Source: Streptomyces nigra (GTDB lineage Bacteria > Actinomycetota > Actinomycetes > Streptomycetales > Streptomycetaceae). Taken from it: a DNA stretch of 64,000 bases. A model generated the notes under the pieces. It had not been told where the DNA came from. It searched no databases and worked only from the letters and a program-made list of their open reading frames with translations. The position numbers and the translations under genes were made by a program. Where the stretch lies: assembly GCF_003074055.1 (NCBI RefSeq), contig NZ_CP029043.1, forward strand, positions 2,162,501 to 2,226,500, read 5' to 3'. Shown in pieces: positions 26,795 to 34,997 of this stretch; positions within the stretch are counted from its first letter, which is position 1; the number at the start of each line of letters is the position of its first letter.

Positions 26795-27273
26795 CCGGCC
26801 TGCTCCGTCTTCTGCTCGGTGTACGCCTGCCGCTCGTGGAGGCGGCCCGCGTCGGCGTAGAAGTTGATCTTCCGGTCGAGCACCGCCAGCGTGTCCTGCA
26901 GCTCGGCGATCCGGGCGAGGACGTCGCGGCGGGTCGTCTCCAGCAGCTCGAAGCGCTCGCCGAAGGTGTGGTCGCCCTCGCGCACCAGCTCGGCGTAGCG
27001 GACCATGTCGGCGACCGGCATCCCGGTGAGCCGCAGCTTGCCGACGAGGTCGAGCCAGTCCAGGTCCCGGTTGCTGTAGCGGCGCTGGCCGGTGTGCGAG
27101 CGGTCGATGTGCGGCATGAGGCCGATGCGCTCGTACCAGCGCAGCGTGTGGGCCGTCAGGCCGGTGAACGCGACGACCTCGCTGATCGTGTAGCTGTCCT
27201 GGCCCTGGGGTCGCCGGTCCGGGCGCGGTGGGGCGGCGCAGCTGTCGGTGCTCGTGGTCTCCATCACCGTCAT
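26791..27273 (-). CDS. MerR family regulator
   Basis: 160 residues from ATG 27273 (ATG 27264 is 9 bases inside and equally possible). Residues 27-95 are a MerR helix-turn-helix domain: YTISEVVAFTGLTAHTLRWYERIGLM with the wing RRYSNRDLDWLDL. The C-terminal helix is a coiled coil for dimerisation (about 110-145). There is no Cys-based metal site, so it is likely an AdhR/NmlR-type or drug-type sensor. A palindrome lies just upstream, and the aldo/keto reductase gene starts in its stop codon. Confidence 0.88.
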   Translation of the reverse strand: MTVMETTSTDSCAAPPRPDRRPQGQDSYTISEVVAFTGLTAHTLRWYERIGLMPHIDRSHTGQRRYSNRDLDWLDLVGKLRLTGMPVADMVRYAELVREGDHTFGERFELLETTRRDVLARIAELQDTLAVLDRKINFYADAGRLHERQAYTEQKTEQAG

Positions 27274-27290
27274 ACCGTCCACGCTATGAC

Positions 27291-27308
27291 CTTGGAGTGC
27301 GCTCCAAG
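27291..27308. promoter_or_regulatory. MerR-type palindrome upstream of the merR-AKR operon
   Basis: CTTGGAG-TGCG-CTCCAAG is an 18-base inverted repeat 18 bases upstream of the MerR start. Its form is that of operators bound by MerR-type regulators, so it probably autoregulates the operon. It is also close to the divergent hydrolase gene. Confidence 0.6.
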
Positions 27309-27380
27309 CAAGGAGAACGGTGAGAAAAGAGTGGGACCTGGCCTGATCCCCGCGGCCCCCCTGCCGTACGGGAGCCCGGC

Positions 27381-28229
27381 ATGATCGACAGGACACCCCC
27401 TAAGCTCGACGGCATGTCGCTGAGCAGCCTCGCACTGATCGAGAACTGGCCTGTTCCCACCGCCGCCGCCGGGGTCGTCCGCGCCGACGGCACGGTCCTC
27501 GGTACCCACGGCCCCGTCGCACACCGCTTCCCCCTGGCCTCGGTGACCAAGCCGCTGGCCGCGTACGCGGCGCTGGTCGCCTACGAGGAGGGCGCGGTCG
27601 AACTCGACGAGCCGGCCGGGCCCGAGGGCTCGACGGTGCGGCATCTGCTCGCGCACACCTCGGGCCTCGCCTTCGACGAGCACCGGGTGACGGCCCCGCC
27701 CGGGGAGCGGCGGCTGTACTCCAACGCCGGGTTCGAGCAGCTCGGGGACCACATCGCCAAGGCGACCGACATCCCGTTCGGGGAGTACCTGCGCCAGGCG
27801 GTGCTGGAGCCGCTGGGCATGACGGACACCTCGCTGGAGGGGTCCCCGGCGAAGGACGCCGTGTCGACGGTCGGGGATCTCCTGCGGTTCGCGGCGGAGG
27901 TGCAGACGCCCCGGCTGCTGGACCCGCGGACGGTCGCCGAGGCGATGACCGTGCAGTACCCGGGGACGAAGGGGGTTCTGCCGGGGTACGGGCACCAGAA
28001 CCCCAACGACTGGGGGCTGGGCTTCGAGATCCGGGACGGCAAGGCGCCGCACTGGACGGGCGCCTCGTCCTCGCCCCGCACCTTCGGGCACTTCGGCCAG
28101 TCGGGGACGTTCCTGTGGATCGACCCGGACGCGGGCGTGGCCTGTGTCGCGCTCGCGGACCGGGCGTTCGGGCCGTGGGCGGCCGAGGTGTGGCCGCCGT
28201 TCACGGACGCGGTGCTGGCCGAGGTGTAG
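27381..28229 (+). CDS. serine beta-lactamase-like hydrolase
   Basis: 282 residues if started at ATG 27381, which has GGGAG 6 bases upstream; ATG 27414 (MSLSSLALIEN) is a shorter alternative. The penicillin-binding/class C beta-lactamase fold is shown by SVTK (Ser54, Lys57), YSN at 113-115 and HFGQSGT near the end. It has no signal peptide, so it is cytoplasmic; it is more likely an esterase or peptidase than a drug-resistance enzyme. It faces the MMPL gene tail to tail with 6 bases between stop codons. Confidence 0.83.
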   Translation: MIDRTPPKLDGMSLSSLALIENWPVPTAAAGVVRADGTVLGTHGPVAHRFPLASVTKPLAAYAALVAYEEGAVELDEPAGPEGSTVRHLLAHTSGLAFDEHRVTAPPGERRLYSNAGFEQLGDHIAKATDIPFGEYLRQAVLEPLGMTDTSLEGSPAKDAVSTVGDLLRFAAEVQTPRLLDPRTVAEAMTVQYPGTKGVLPGYGHQNPNDWGLGFEIRDGKAPHWTGASSSPRTFGHFGQSGTFLWIDPDAGVACVALADRAFGPWAAEVWPPFTDAVLAEV

Positions 28230-28235
28230 CCCGGG

Positions 28236-30497
28236 TCAGCGGTCGTCCGGCGCGCCGGGCGCGGGCAGGGCGCCGAGCTTCTCGCCGGTCCCCTCGGTGT
28301 CGATGTGCGGCAGGATCCGGTCCAGCCACCGGGGGGTCCACCAGGCGTGCTCGCCGAGCAGGGTCATCACGGCGGGCACCATGAGCAGCCGGACCACCGT
28401 CGCGTCGATGAGCACGCTGACGGCGAGCCCGAGCCCGAGCATCTTGACGACGATGTTGTCGCTGATGATGAACGCCGCGAAGACGCTCACCATGATCAGG
28501 GCCGCGCAGGTGATGACCCGGGCGGTGATCTCCAGCGCGTGGGCGACGGAGTCCTTGGCGTCGCCGGTGCGCTTCCACGCCTCGTGCACCCGGGAGAGCA
28601 GGAAGATCTCGTAGTCCATGCTCAGGCCGAAGATGATCGCGAACATCATCATCGGCACATAGCTCTCGATGGGCACCTTGCCGTGCACGCCCAGCGCGGG
28701 CCCGCCCCAGCCCCACTGGAAGACGGCGACGACGACGCCGTACGAGGCCGTGATGGACAGGACGTTGAGGACGGCCGCCTTCACGGCGACCAGCAGCCCG
28801 CGGAAGACGGCGAGGACGATCAGGAACGCCAGGCCGACCACGACGAGGATGATCCAGGGCAGCCGCTCCGCGACGATGTCGCGGAAGTCGACCTGGGCGG
28901 CGGTGGTCCCGGTGACATAGCCCTTGGCGGCGGTGCCGGACGCCGCGTCGGGGAGCGTGTGGTCGTAGAGGCGGTTGACGAGGTTCGTGGTGTCCTTGTT
29001 CTGCGGGGACACCGACGAATAGACCGTGCCGACCAGGACGTCGCCGTCCTGTGTCGGCTGCAGCGGGCTGACGAAGGACGTCCCTGACTCGTCGTTCAGC
29101 GCCTGCTGGGTCTTCGAGGACAGGTCGGAGCGCTGCGAGTCCGGTACGCCGCTCTGGTCGACGACGACGGTGAGCGGTCCGTTGGAGCCCGCGCCGAAGG
29201 CGTCCGTCATCAGGTCGAAGGCCCGCCGGTCGGTGAAGGACGTGGGGTCGGCGCCGTCGCCGATGTGCCCGAGCTGGATCGAGAAGACGGGGATGGCCAG
29301 CACCGCGACGGTGACCACGCCGGCGGACAGATACCGCCAGGGATGGTGCTCGACGCGCTTGGCGTACCGGTGCCAGGTGCCCTGGGCCGTGTCGCGGCCG
29401 GCCTCGGTCTCGGCGATGGGGGTGCGGACGTGCCAGCGGTCGAGGGCGCGTCCGACCAGCCCGAGCAGGGCCGGGACCAGGGTCAGGGCACCGAGCACGG
29501 CGGAGACGACGGTGACGGCGGCGGCCACGCCGAGCAGGCCGATGAAGGTCACGCCGGACACCCACAGGCCCATCAGGGCGACGATGACGGTGGTGCCGGA
29601 GACCAGGACCGCGCGTCCGCTGGTGGCCGCGGCGTGCCCGGCGGCGCGCACCGGGTCGGCGCCGTCCATGAGGTTCTGCCGGTGCCGGGTGAGCAGGAAG
29701 AGCGCGTAGTCGATGCCGACGCCGAGCCCGATCATCGTGGCCAGCGTGGGCGAGACCGTGGCGAAGGTGAAGGCGAGGGCGAGCAGCCCGAGGCAGGCCA
29801 GTCCGCCGACCACGGCGATCAGGGCGGAGAGCAGCGGCAGGACGGCCGCGATCACACTGCCGAAGCCGATCAGCAGGACGACGACGGCGACGCCGAACCC
29901 GATGGCCTCGCTGATCCGGTCGTTGCCGGCGGGCCGCTCGAGCTCGCCCAGCGATCCGCCGTACTCGACCTCGACACCGGCCTGCCGCAGTGGCTCCACG
30001 GCGTTGTCGACGCCGTCCAGATAGCTGTCGCCGAGCAGCGAGGGCTGTTCGTCGAAGCGGATGGTGATGTACCCGGTCTTCCCGTCCGAGGACAGCGGCC
30101 CCACCTTGGAGGAGGTGCCCTCCAGCGGGTTCTGCACGCTCAGGACGTGGGGCAGCTTCTGGAGGTCGGAGACGGCGGTCGACAGCTGCGAGCCGGAGGA
30201 GCTGAGGGGCTTGTCCGCGTCGTGCAGGACGATCTGGCTGCTGTACCCGCCGGCCTGCGGGTCGTGCGCCTTCAGGACGTCCAGGCCCTTCTCGGACTGC
30301 ACGTCGGACAGGGCGAAGTTGTCGGAGTACTCGCCGCCGTGGATGTGGTTCAGGGCCTGGAGCACACCGAGCGCCACGACCCAGGCGGCGATCACGATCA
30401 CGAAGTGCCGTGCGCACCACTCGCCGAGCCGGCGCAGGCCCCCCTTCGGGGCTCCGCCCCGCACTTCCGCGGTCTTGCCGGCCATGCCCCGGCTCAT
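28236..30497 (-). CDS. MMPL/RND-type lipid transporter
   Basis: 753 residues from ATG 30497. It has 12 predicted transmembrane segments in two repeats of one helix, one large external loop, then five helices. The FGVAVVVLLIGFGSVIAAVLPL and IGLGVGIDYALFLLTRHR segments (RND/SSD-type) occur in the first half and GLSMDYEIFLLSRVHE in the second, with the conserved Asp-Tyr pairs. MMPL proteins export lipids or lipid-linked compounds with the proton gradient. No lipid synthesis genes are beside it, so the cargo is unknown. The 6-base gap to the hydrolase gene shows tail-to-tail packing. Confidence 0.9.
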   Translation of the reverse strand: MSRGMAGKTAEVRGGAPKGGLRRLGEWCARHFVIVIAAWVVALGVLQALNHIHGGEYSDNFALSDVQSEKGLDVLKAHDPQAGGYSSQIVLHDADKPLSSSGSQLSTAVSDLQKLPHVLSVQNPLEGTSSKVGPLSSDGKTGYITIRFDEQPSLLGDSYLDGVDNAVEPLRQAGVEVEYGGSLGELERPAGNDRISEAIGFGVAVVVLLIGFGSVIAAVLPLLSALIAVVGGLACLGLLALAFTFATVSPTLATMIGLGVGIDYALFLLTRHRQNLMDGADPVRAAGHAAATSGRAVLVSGTTVIVALMGLWVSGVTFIGLLGVAAAVTVVSAVLGALTLVPALLGLVGRALDRWHVRTPIAETEAGRDTAQGTWHRYAKRVEHHPWRYLSAGVVTVAVLAIPVFSIQLGHIGDGADPTSFTDRRAFDLMTDAFGAGSNGPLTVVVDQSGVPDSQRSDLSSKTQQALNDESGTSFVSPLQPTQDGDVLVGTVYSSVSPQNKDTTNLVNRLYDHTLPDAASGTAAKGYVTGTTAAQVDFRDIVAERLPWIILVVVGLAFLIVLAVFRGLLVAVKAAVLNVLSITASYGVVVAVFQWGWGGPALGVHGKVPIESYVPMMMFAIIFGLSMDYEIFLLSRVHEAWKRTGDAKDSVAHALEITARVITCAALIMVSVFAAFIISDNIVVKMLGLGLAVSVLIDATVVRLLMVPAVMTLLGEHAWWTPRWLDRILPHIDTEGTGEKLGALPAPGAPDDR

Positions 30498-30593
30498 CTC
30501 TGCCGAGCGGTCACTGACCTCTTCATTGGATGCCGGGGAGATCGTTCCGGCATCCCGTGCCGGAGCCGTCGTGGGCCGTTCGGCTGACGCCGG

Positions 30594-31247
30594 TCAGCCG
30601 GTCATCTCCCAGACCAGCAGCTCCGCCGGGGCCAGCGCGACCGCCTCCAGGTCCGCGGCGCCGGTGATCCGCGCCGCGTCGCCGGGGCCCAGCTCCTCCC
30701 CGGCCAGCCGCACCTCGCCGCGCGCGACGTGCACGTACAGACGGGCGGCGTCCGGTACGGCCGTCCGCTCCCCCGCCGCGAGCCGCCGTACATGGAGCAT
30801 CGCGCCGGCCTCGGGGACGGCGTACGGGGTGGAGTCCGCGATGCCGTGGACGATCTCGTACGCCGGGTCGCCGCCCGGCGACAGCGGGGCCAGCCAGGTC
30901 TGCACGAAGACGAGGGGCACGTCGGCGTCGTTGCGTTCGACGTGCCGGACGCCGCCCGCCGAGCTGAGCCGCTGGACGTCGCCGGGGCGCACCACGGTGG
31001 CGTGCCCGGTGGAGTCGCGGTGGGTCAGCTCGCCCTCGACCACCCAGGTCACGATCTCGGTGTGGCTGTGCGGGTGCTCGTCGAAGCCGGCGCCGGGCGC
31101 GAGCCGCTCCTCGTTGCAGGCGATGACCGCGCCGAAGCGGAGGTTGTCCGGGTCGTAGTGGGGTCCGAAGGAGAAGGCGTGGCGGGAGGTGATGCCCGCT
31201 GCCGGATCCCCTCCCGGATAGCGCTCAGCGGCGCGCCGTACGTCCAT
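30594..31247 (-). CDS. pirin family protein
   Basis: 217 residues from ATG 31247. The N-terminal cupin has the metal ligands His58, His60 (HPHSH), His102 and Glu104; the C-terminal cupin lacks them, the usual pirin form. Bacterial pirins (YhhW-type) oxidise quercetin-like compounds or modulate pyruvate metabolism by binding dehydrogenase components; which applies here is unknown. Its start faces fasR across an 85-base gap that must hold both promoters. Confidence 0.9.
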   Translation of the reverse strand: MDVRRAAERYPGGDPAAGITSRHAFSFGPHYDPDNLRFGAVIACNEERLAPGAGFDEHPHSHTEIVTWVVEGELTHRDSTGHATVVRPGDVQRLSSAGGVRHVERNDADVPLVFVQTWLAPLSPGGDPAYEIVHGIADSTPYAVPEAGAMLHVRRLAAGERTAVPDAARLYVHVARGEVRLAGEELGPGDAARITGAADLEAVALAPAELLVWEMTG

Positions 31248-31332
31248 CACGGGGACCACCGTAGACCCACCGGGGAGCCCGCGGGCGACCCTCCGGCACG
31301 CACCGGCGTCCCGATAAGGCAGTCTTGTCCCC

Positions 31333-32538
31333 GTGCCCGAACCCGTAACCCGAAAGTCCGAAGCCGCCGCGCACGACGTCCACGCCCACGCCGCGACCCT
31401 GAAGCGACTGGAGAAGTCGTCCGGCTCGCTCGCCGCGCAGGCCATCGCGCGCATGGACGAGACGCTGCCGTGGTACCGGGCCATGCCCCCGGAGAACCGT
31501 TCCTGGATCGGTCTCGTCGCCCAGGCCGGTATCGCCGCGTTCACCGAGTGGTTCCGGCATCCCGACGCCCCGCAGGCCATCTCCACCGACGTGTTCGGCA
31601 CGGCGCCGCGCGAGCTGACCCGGGCCATCACGCTGCGGCAGACCGTGGAGATGGTGCGCACCACCATCGAGGTCATGGAGTCGGCGATCGACGAGGTCGC
31701 GGCGCCCGGCGACGAGCGGGTGCTGCGTGAGGCGCTCCTCGTGTACGCCCGGGAGATCGCCTTCGCGACCGCGCAGGTCTACGCCCAGGCCGCCGAGGCA
31801 CGCGGTGCCTGGGACGCCCGGCTGGAGTCCCTGGTGGTCAACGCCGTGCTCAGCGGCGAGGCCGACGAGGGGGCCGTCTCCCGGGCGGCGGCGCTGGGCT
31901 GGAACTCGCCGGAGCATGTGTGCGTGGTGCTCGGAACGGCGCCCGACGGCGACAGCGAACTGACCGTGGAGGCCATCCGGCGGGCCGCCCGGCACGCCAA
32001 GCTCCAGGTGCTGACCGGGGTGCTCGGGGACCGGCTCGTGGTGATCGCGGGCGGCAGCGACAACCCGCTCGCGGTGGCGAAGTCGCTGATCGGACCGTAT
32101 GCGGCCGGCCCCGTGGTGGCCGGGCCCGTCGTACCGGACCTGCTGGCCGCGACCCGGTCCGCGCAGGCGGCAGCCGCCGGGCTGAAGGCGTGCACGGCCT
32201 GGCAGGACGCGCCCCGCCCGGTCCTCGCGGACGATCTCCTCCCGGAGCGCGCCATAGCCGGAGATCCCAGCGCGCGCGAGCAGTTGGTGGAGGAGATCTA
32301 CAGACCGCTGGAGGAGGCGGGGTCGGCTCTGCTGGAGACGCTCTCCGTCTATCTCGAACAGGCGAGCAGTCTGGAGGGCGCGGCACGGATGCTGTTCGTG
32401 CATCCCAACACCGTGCGCTACCGGCTTCGACGTGTGACTGACGTCACCGGCTGGTCACCGTCCGATGTACGCTCCGCGTTCACACTGCGAATCGCGCTGA
32501 TCCTGGGGCGCCTGGCCGACGGCGATCTCCAGCTCTAG
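31333..32538 (+). CDS. fasR: FasR, PucR-type activator of fatty acid synthesis
   Basis: 401 residues from GTG 31333. It matches S. coelicolor SCO2386 by position and family. The C-terminal PucR helix-turn-helix (SSLEGAARMLFVHPNTVRYRL, then RRVTDVTG) binds DNA; the N-terminal and middle parts are a sensor with a GGDEF-like PucR domain. FasR is known to bind the fabDHPF promoter and activate it. An inverted repeat at 32541-32561 between it and fabD fits this. It is transcribed toward fabD. Confidence 0.95.
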   Translation: MPEPVTRKSEAAAHDVHAHAATLKRLEKSSGSLAAQAIARMDETLPWYRAMPPENRSWIGLVAQAGIAAFTEWFRHPDAPQAISTDVFGTAPRELTRAITLRQTVEMVRTTIEVMESAIDEVAAPGDERVLREALLVYAREIAFATAQVYAQAAEARGAWDARLESLVVNAVLSGEADEGAVSRAAALGWNSPEHVCVVLGTAPDGDSELTVEAIRRAARHAKLQVLTGVLGDRLVVIAGGSDNPLAVAKSLIGPYAAGPVVAGPVVPDLLAATRSAQAAAAGLKACTAWQDAPRPVLADDLLPERAIAGDPSAREQLVEEIYRPLEEAGSALLETLSVYLEQASSLEGAARMLFVHPNTVRYRLRRVTDVTGWSPSDVRSAFTLRIALILGRLADGDLQL

Positions 32539-32540
32539 TC

Positions 32541-32561
32541 TTTTGTCGGGGGCCCACAAAA
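32541..32561 (+). promoter_or_regulatory. probable FasR operator upstream of fabD
   Basis: TTTTGT-N9-ACAAAA lies in the fasR-fabD intergenic region, 66 bases before the fabD start. It is the only strong dyad there and is AT-rich in a GC-rich surrounding. FasR is known to act at this promoter; assigning this repeat as its site is inference. It could also fold as a weak fasR terminator (GGG/CCC inside). Confidence 0.65.
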
Positions 32562-32627
32562 CCCCCTCGTGTTCTTCGTCCTTGTCCCCACGGGCGGCGT
32601 CGGCCGTCCCCAAGAGAGAGTGTGAGA

Positions 32628-33539
32628 GTGCTCGTACTCGTCGCTCCCGGCCAGGGCGCCCAGACGCCCGGCTTCCTGACCCCCTGGCTCGAACTGCCCG
32701 GTGCCGCCGACCGCCTCGGCGCCTGGTCGGACGCCATCGGACTGGACCTCGCCCACTACGGGACGCAGGCCGACGCGGACGCCATCCGGGACACCGCGGT
32801 GGCCCAGCCGCTGCTCGTCGCGGCCGGCCTGCTGTCCGCCGCGGCACTGGGTGACATCGTCCCCGGCGCCGTCGCCGGCCACAGCGTCGGCGAGATCACC
32901 GCGGCCGCCTACGCGGGCGTCCTCGACGACACCGCCGCGCTGACCCTCGTACGCAAGCGCGGCCTGGCGATGGCCGAGGCCGCCGCGATCACCGAGACCG
33001 GCATGTCGGCGCTGCTCGGCGGCGACTCCGAGGTCAGCGTCGCGCACCTGGAGAAGCTGGGCCTGACCCCGGCGAACATGAACGGCGCCGGGCAGATCGT
33101 GGCCGCCGGCACCATGGAGCAGCTCGCCGCGCTCAACGAGGACAAGCCCGAGGGCGTGCGCAAGGTCGTCCCGCTGAAGGTCGCCGGCGCGTTCCACACG
33201 CACCACATGGGCCCGGCGGTGGAGAAGCTGGCCGAGGCCGCCAAGGAGCTCGTCCCGGCCGACCCGACGGTCGCCTACGTCTCCAACAAGGACGGCAGGA
33301 CGGTGACCACCGGCACCGAGGTGCTGGAGCGTCTCGTCGGCCAGGTCGCCAACCCGGTCCGCTGGGACCTGTGCATGGAGACCTTCAAGGAGCTCGGCGT
33401 GACGGCCCTGATCGAGGCGTGCCCGGGCGGCACGCTGACCGGTCTGGCCAAGCGCGCACTGCCGGGTGTGAAGACCCTGGCGCTGAAGACCCCCGACGAT
33501 CTCGACGCTGCTCGCGAGCTCGTCGCAGAGCACGCCTGA
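32628..33539 (+). CDS. fabD: malonyl-CoA:ACP transacylase
   Basis: 303 residues from GTG 32628; GTG 32622 is two codons earlier. Active-site GHSVGE with Ser86, an N-terminal APGQGAQTPG block, and GAFHTHHM with the catalytic histidine. It moves malonyl from CoA to the AcpP phosphopantetheine, the first committed step of type II fatty acid synthesis. It opens the fabD-fabH-acpP-fabF operon; fabH follows by 15 bases. Expected to be FasR-activated. Confidence 0.97.
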   Translation: MLVLVAPGQGAQTPGFLTPWLELPGAADRLGAWSDAIGLDLAHYGTQADADAIRDTAVAQPLLVAAGLLSAAALGDIVPGAVAGHSVGEITAAAYAGVLDDTAALTLVRKRGLAMAEAAAITETGMSALLGGDSEVSVAHLEKLGLTPANMNGAGQIVAAGTMEQLAALNEDKPEGVRKVVPLKVAGAFHTHHMGPAVEKLAEAAKELVPADPTVAYVSNKDGRTVTTGTEVLERLVGQVANPVRWDLCMETFKELGVTALIEACPGGTLTGLAKRALPGVKTLALKTPDDLDAARELVAEHA

Positions 33540-33554
33540 CAAGGAGCCCGGAGC

Positions 33555-34553
33555 ATGGCGAAGCTGAAGCCCAGCAAGGGCGCCCCGTACGCGCGCGTCC
33601 TCGGCGTGGGCGGGTACCGGCCCACGCGGGTGGTGCCCAACGAGGTGATCCTGGAGAAGATCGACTCGTCCGACGAGTGGATCCGTTCGCGCTCCGGCAT
33701 CCAGACGCGGCACTGGGCGAACGACGAGGAGACCGTCGCCGCGATGTCCATCGAGGCGTCCGGCAAGGCGATCGCCGACGCCGGCATCGCCGCCGAGCAG
33801 ATCGGCGGCGTGATCGTCTCGACCGTCTCGCACTTCAAGCAGACGCCGGCCGTCGCCACGGAGATCGCCGACAAGCTCGGCACGAACAAGGCCGCCGCCT
33901 TCGACATCTCGGCCGGCTGCGCGGGCTTCGGCTACGGCCTGACCCTCGCCAAGGGCATGATCGTCGAGGGCAGCGCCGAGTACGTGCTGGTGATCGGTGT
34001 GGAGCGGCTGAGCGACCTGACCGACCTGGAGGACCGCGCGACGGCCTTCCTGTTCGGCGACGGCGCCGGCGCGGTCGTCGTGGGCCCCTCCCAGGAGCCG
34101 GCGATCGGCCCCACGGTCTGGGGTTCCGAGGGCGACAAGTCCGAGACGATCAAGCAGACCGTGCCGTGGAACGAGTACGACAGCTCCACGGACAAGTTCC
34201 CCGCGATCACGCAGGAGGGCCAGGCGGTCTTCCGCTGGGCCGTGTTCGAGATGGCGAAGGTCGCCCAGCAGGCGCTGGACGCGGCCGGGATCAGCCCGGA
34301 CGACCTGGACGTCTTCATCCCGCACCAGGCCAACGAGCGGATCATCGACTCGATGGTGAAGACACTCAAGCTGCCGGAGCATGTCACGGTCGCCCGTGAC
34401 GTGCGCACCACCGGCAACACCTCGGCCGCCTCGATCCCGCTCGCGATGGAGCGGCTCCTGGCGACCGGTGAGGCGAAGAGCGGCGACACCGCGCTCGTCA
34501 TCGGATTCGGGGCGGGTCTCGTCTACGCCGCCACGGTCGTTACTCTCCCCTAG
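33555..34553 (+). CDS. fabH: beta-ketoacyl-ACP synthase III (FabH)
   Basis: 332 residues from ATG 33555. The KAS III triad Cys122 (DISAGCAGF), His257 (PHQANER) and Asn288 (GNTSAAS) is intact. It condenses a short acyl-CoA with malonyl-ACP and starts chains, in Streptomyces preferring branched starters. It lies 15 bases after fabD. A 9-bp hairpin separates it from acpP. Confidence 0.97.
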   Translation: MAKLKPSKGAPYARVLGVGGYRPTRVVPNEVILEKIDSSDEWIRSRSGIQTRHWANDEETVAAMSIEASGKAIADAGIAAEQIGGVIVSTVSHFKQTPAVATEIADKLGTNKAAAFDISAGCAGFGYGLTLAKGMIVEGSAEYVLVIGVERLSDLTDLEDRATAFLFGDGAGAVVVGPSQEPAIGPTVWGSEGDKSETIKQTVPWNEYDSSTDKFPAITQEGQAVFRWAVFEMAKVAQQALDAAGISPDDLDVFIPHQANERIIDSMVKTLKLPEHVTVARDVRTTGNTSAASIPLAMERLLATGEAKSGDTALVIGFGAGLVYAATVVTLP

Positions 34554-34558
34554 GCACT

Positions 34559-34585
34559 CCGTGCCGGATCATTGAACCGGCACGG
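34559..34585 (+). terminator. 9-bp hairpin between fabH and acpP
   Basis: CCGTGCCGG (34559-34567) pairs with CCGGCACGG (34577-34585) around a 9-base loop, 6 bases after the fabH stop. It may attenuate read-through or protect the acpP RNA 5' end. Confidence 0.6.
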
Positions 34586-34662
34586 GACGCGCACCACCTG
34601 CCGCTCGTGCGGCGGGCGCCCAACCCTCTGAAGAACCTGAACAACAACGAAGGAGCGCCACC

Positions 34663-34911
34663 ATGGCCGCCACTCAGGAAGAGATCGTCGCCGGTCTCGC
34701 CGACATCGTGAACGAGATCGCCGGCATCCCGGTCGAGGACGTCCAGCTGGACAAGTCCTTCACCGACGACCTGGACGTCGACTCGCTGTCCATGGTCGAG
34801 GTCGTCGTCGCCGCCGAGGAGCGCTTCGACGTGAAGATCCCCGACGAGGACGTCAAGAACCTCAAGACCGTCGGCGACGCGACCGACTACATCCTCAAGC
34901 ACCAGGGCTGA
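34663..34911 (+). CDS. acpP: acyl carrier protein
   Basis: 82 residues from ATG 34663 with GAAGGAGCGCCACC upstream. The phosphopantetheine site is Ser41 in DDLDVDSLSMVE. It carries growing acyl chains through the Fab cycle. Its codons are strongly biased to GAC/GTC/CTC, typical of a highly expressed gene. It has a 109-base 5' gap after fabH, and fabF follows 86 bases later. Confidence 0.97.
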   Translation: MAATQEEIVAGLADIVNEIAGIPVEDVQLDKSFTDDLDVDSLSMVEVVVAAEERFDVKIPDEDVKNLKTVGDATDYILKHQG

Positions 34912-34942
34912 TCTGCCGATCCGGCTTCTGGGCCGACTGCCC

Positions 34943-34960
34943 CGCCACCCGGCGGTGGCG
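34943..34960 (+). terminator. 7-bp hairpin between acpP and fabF
   Basis: CGCCACC (34943-34949) pairs with GGTGGCG (34954-34960) around CGGC. Possibly an attenuator or an RNA-stability element that lowers fabF relative to acpP. No T tract follows. Confidence 0.45.
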
Positions 34961-34997
34961 CCGCTGAATCCTCGTATCCGTTGGAGAAAGAATTCCC

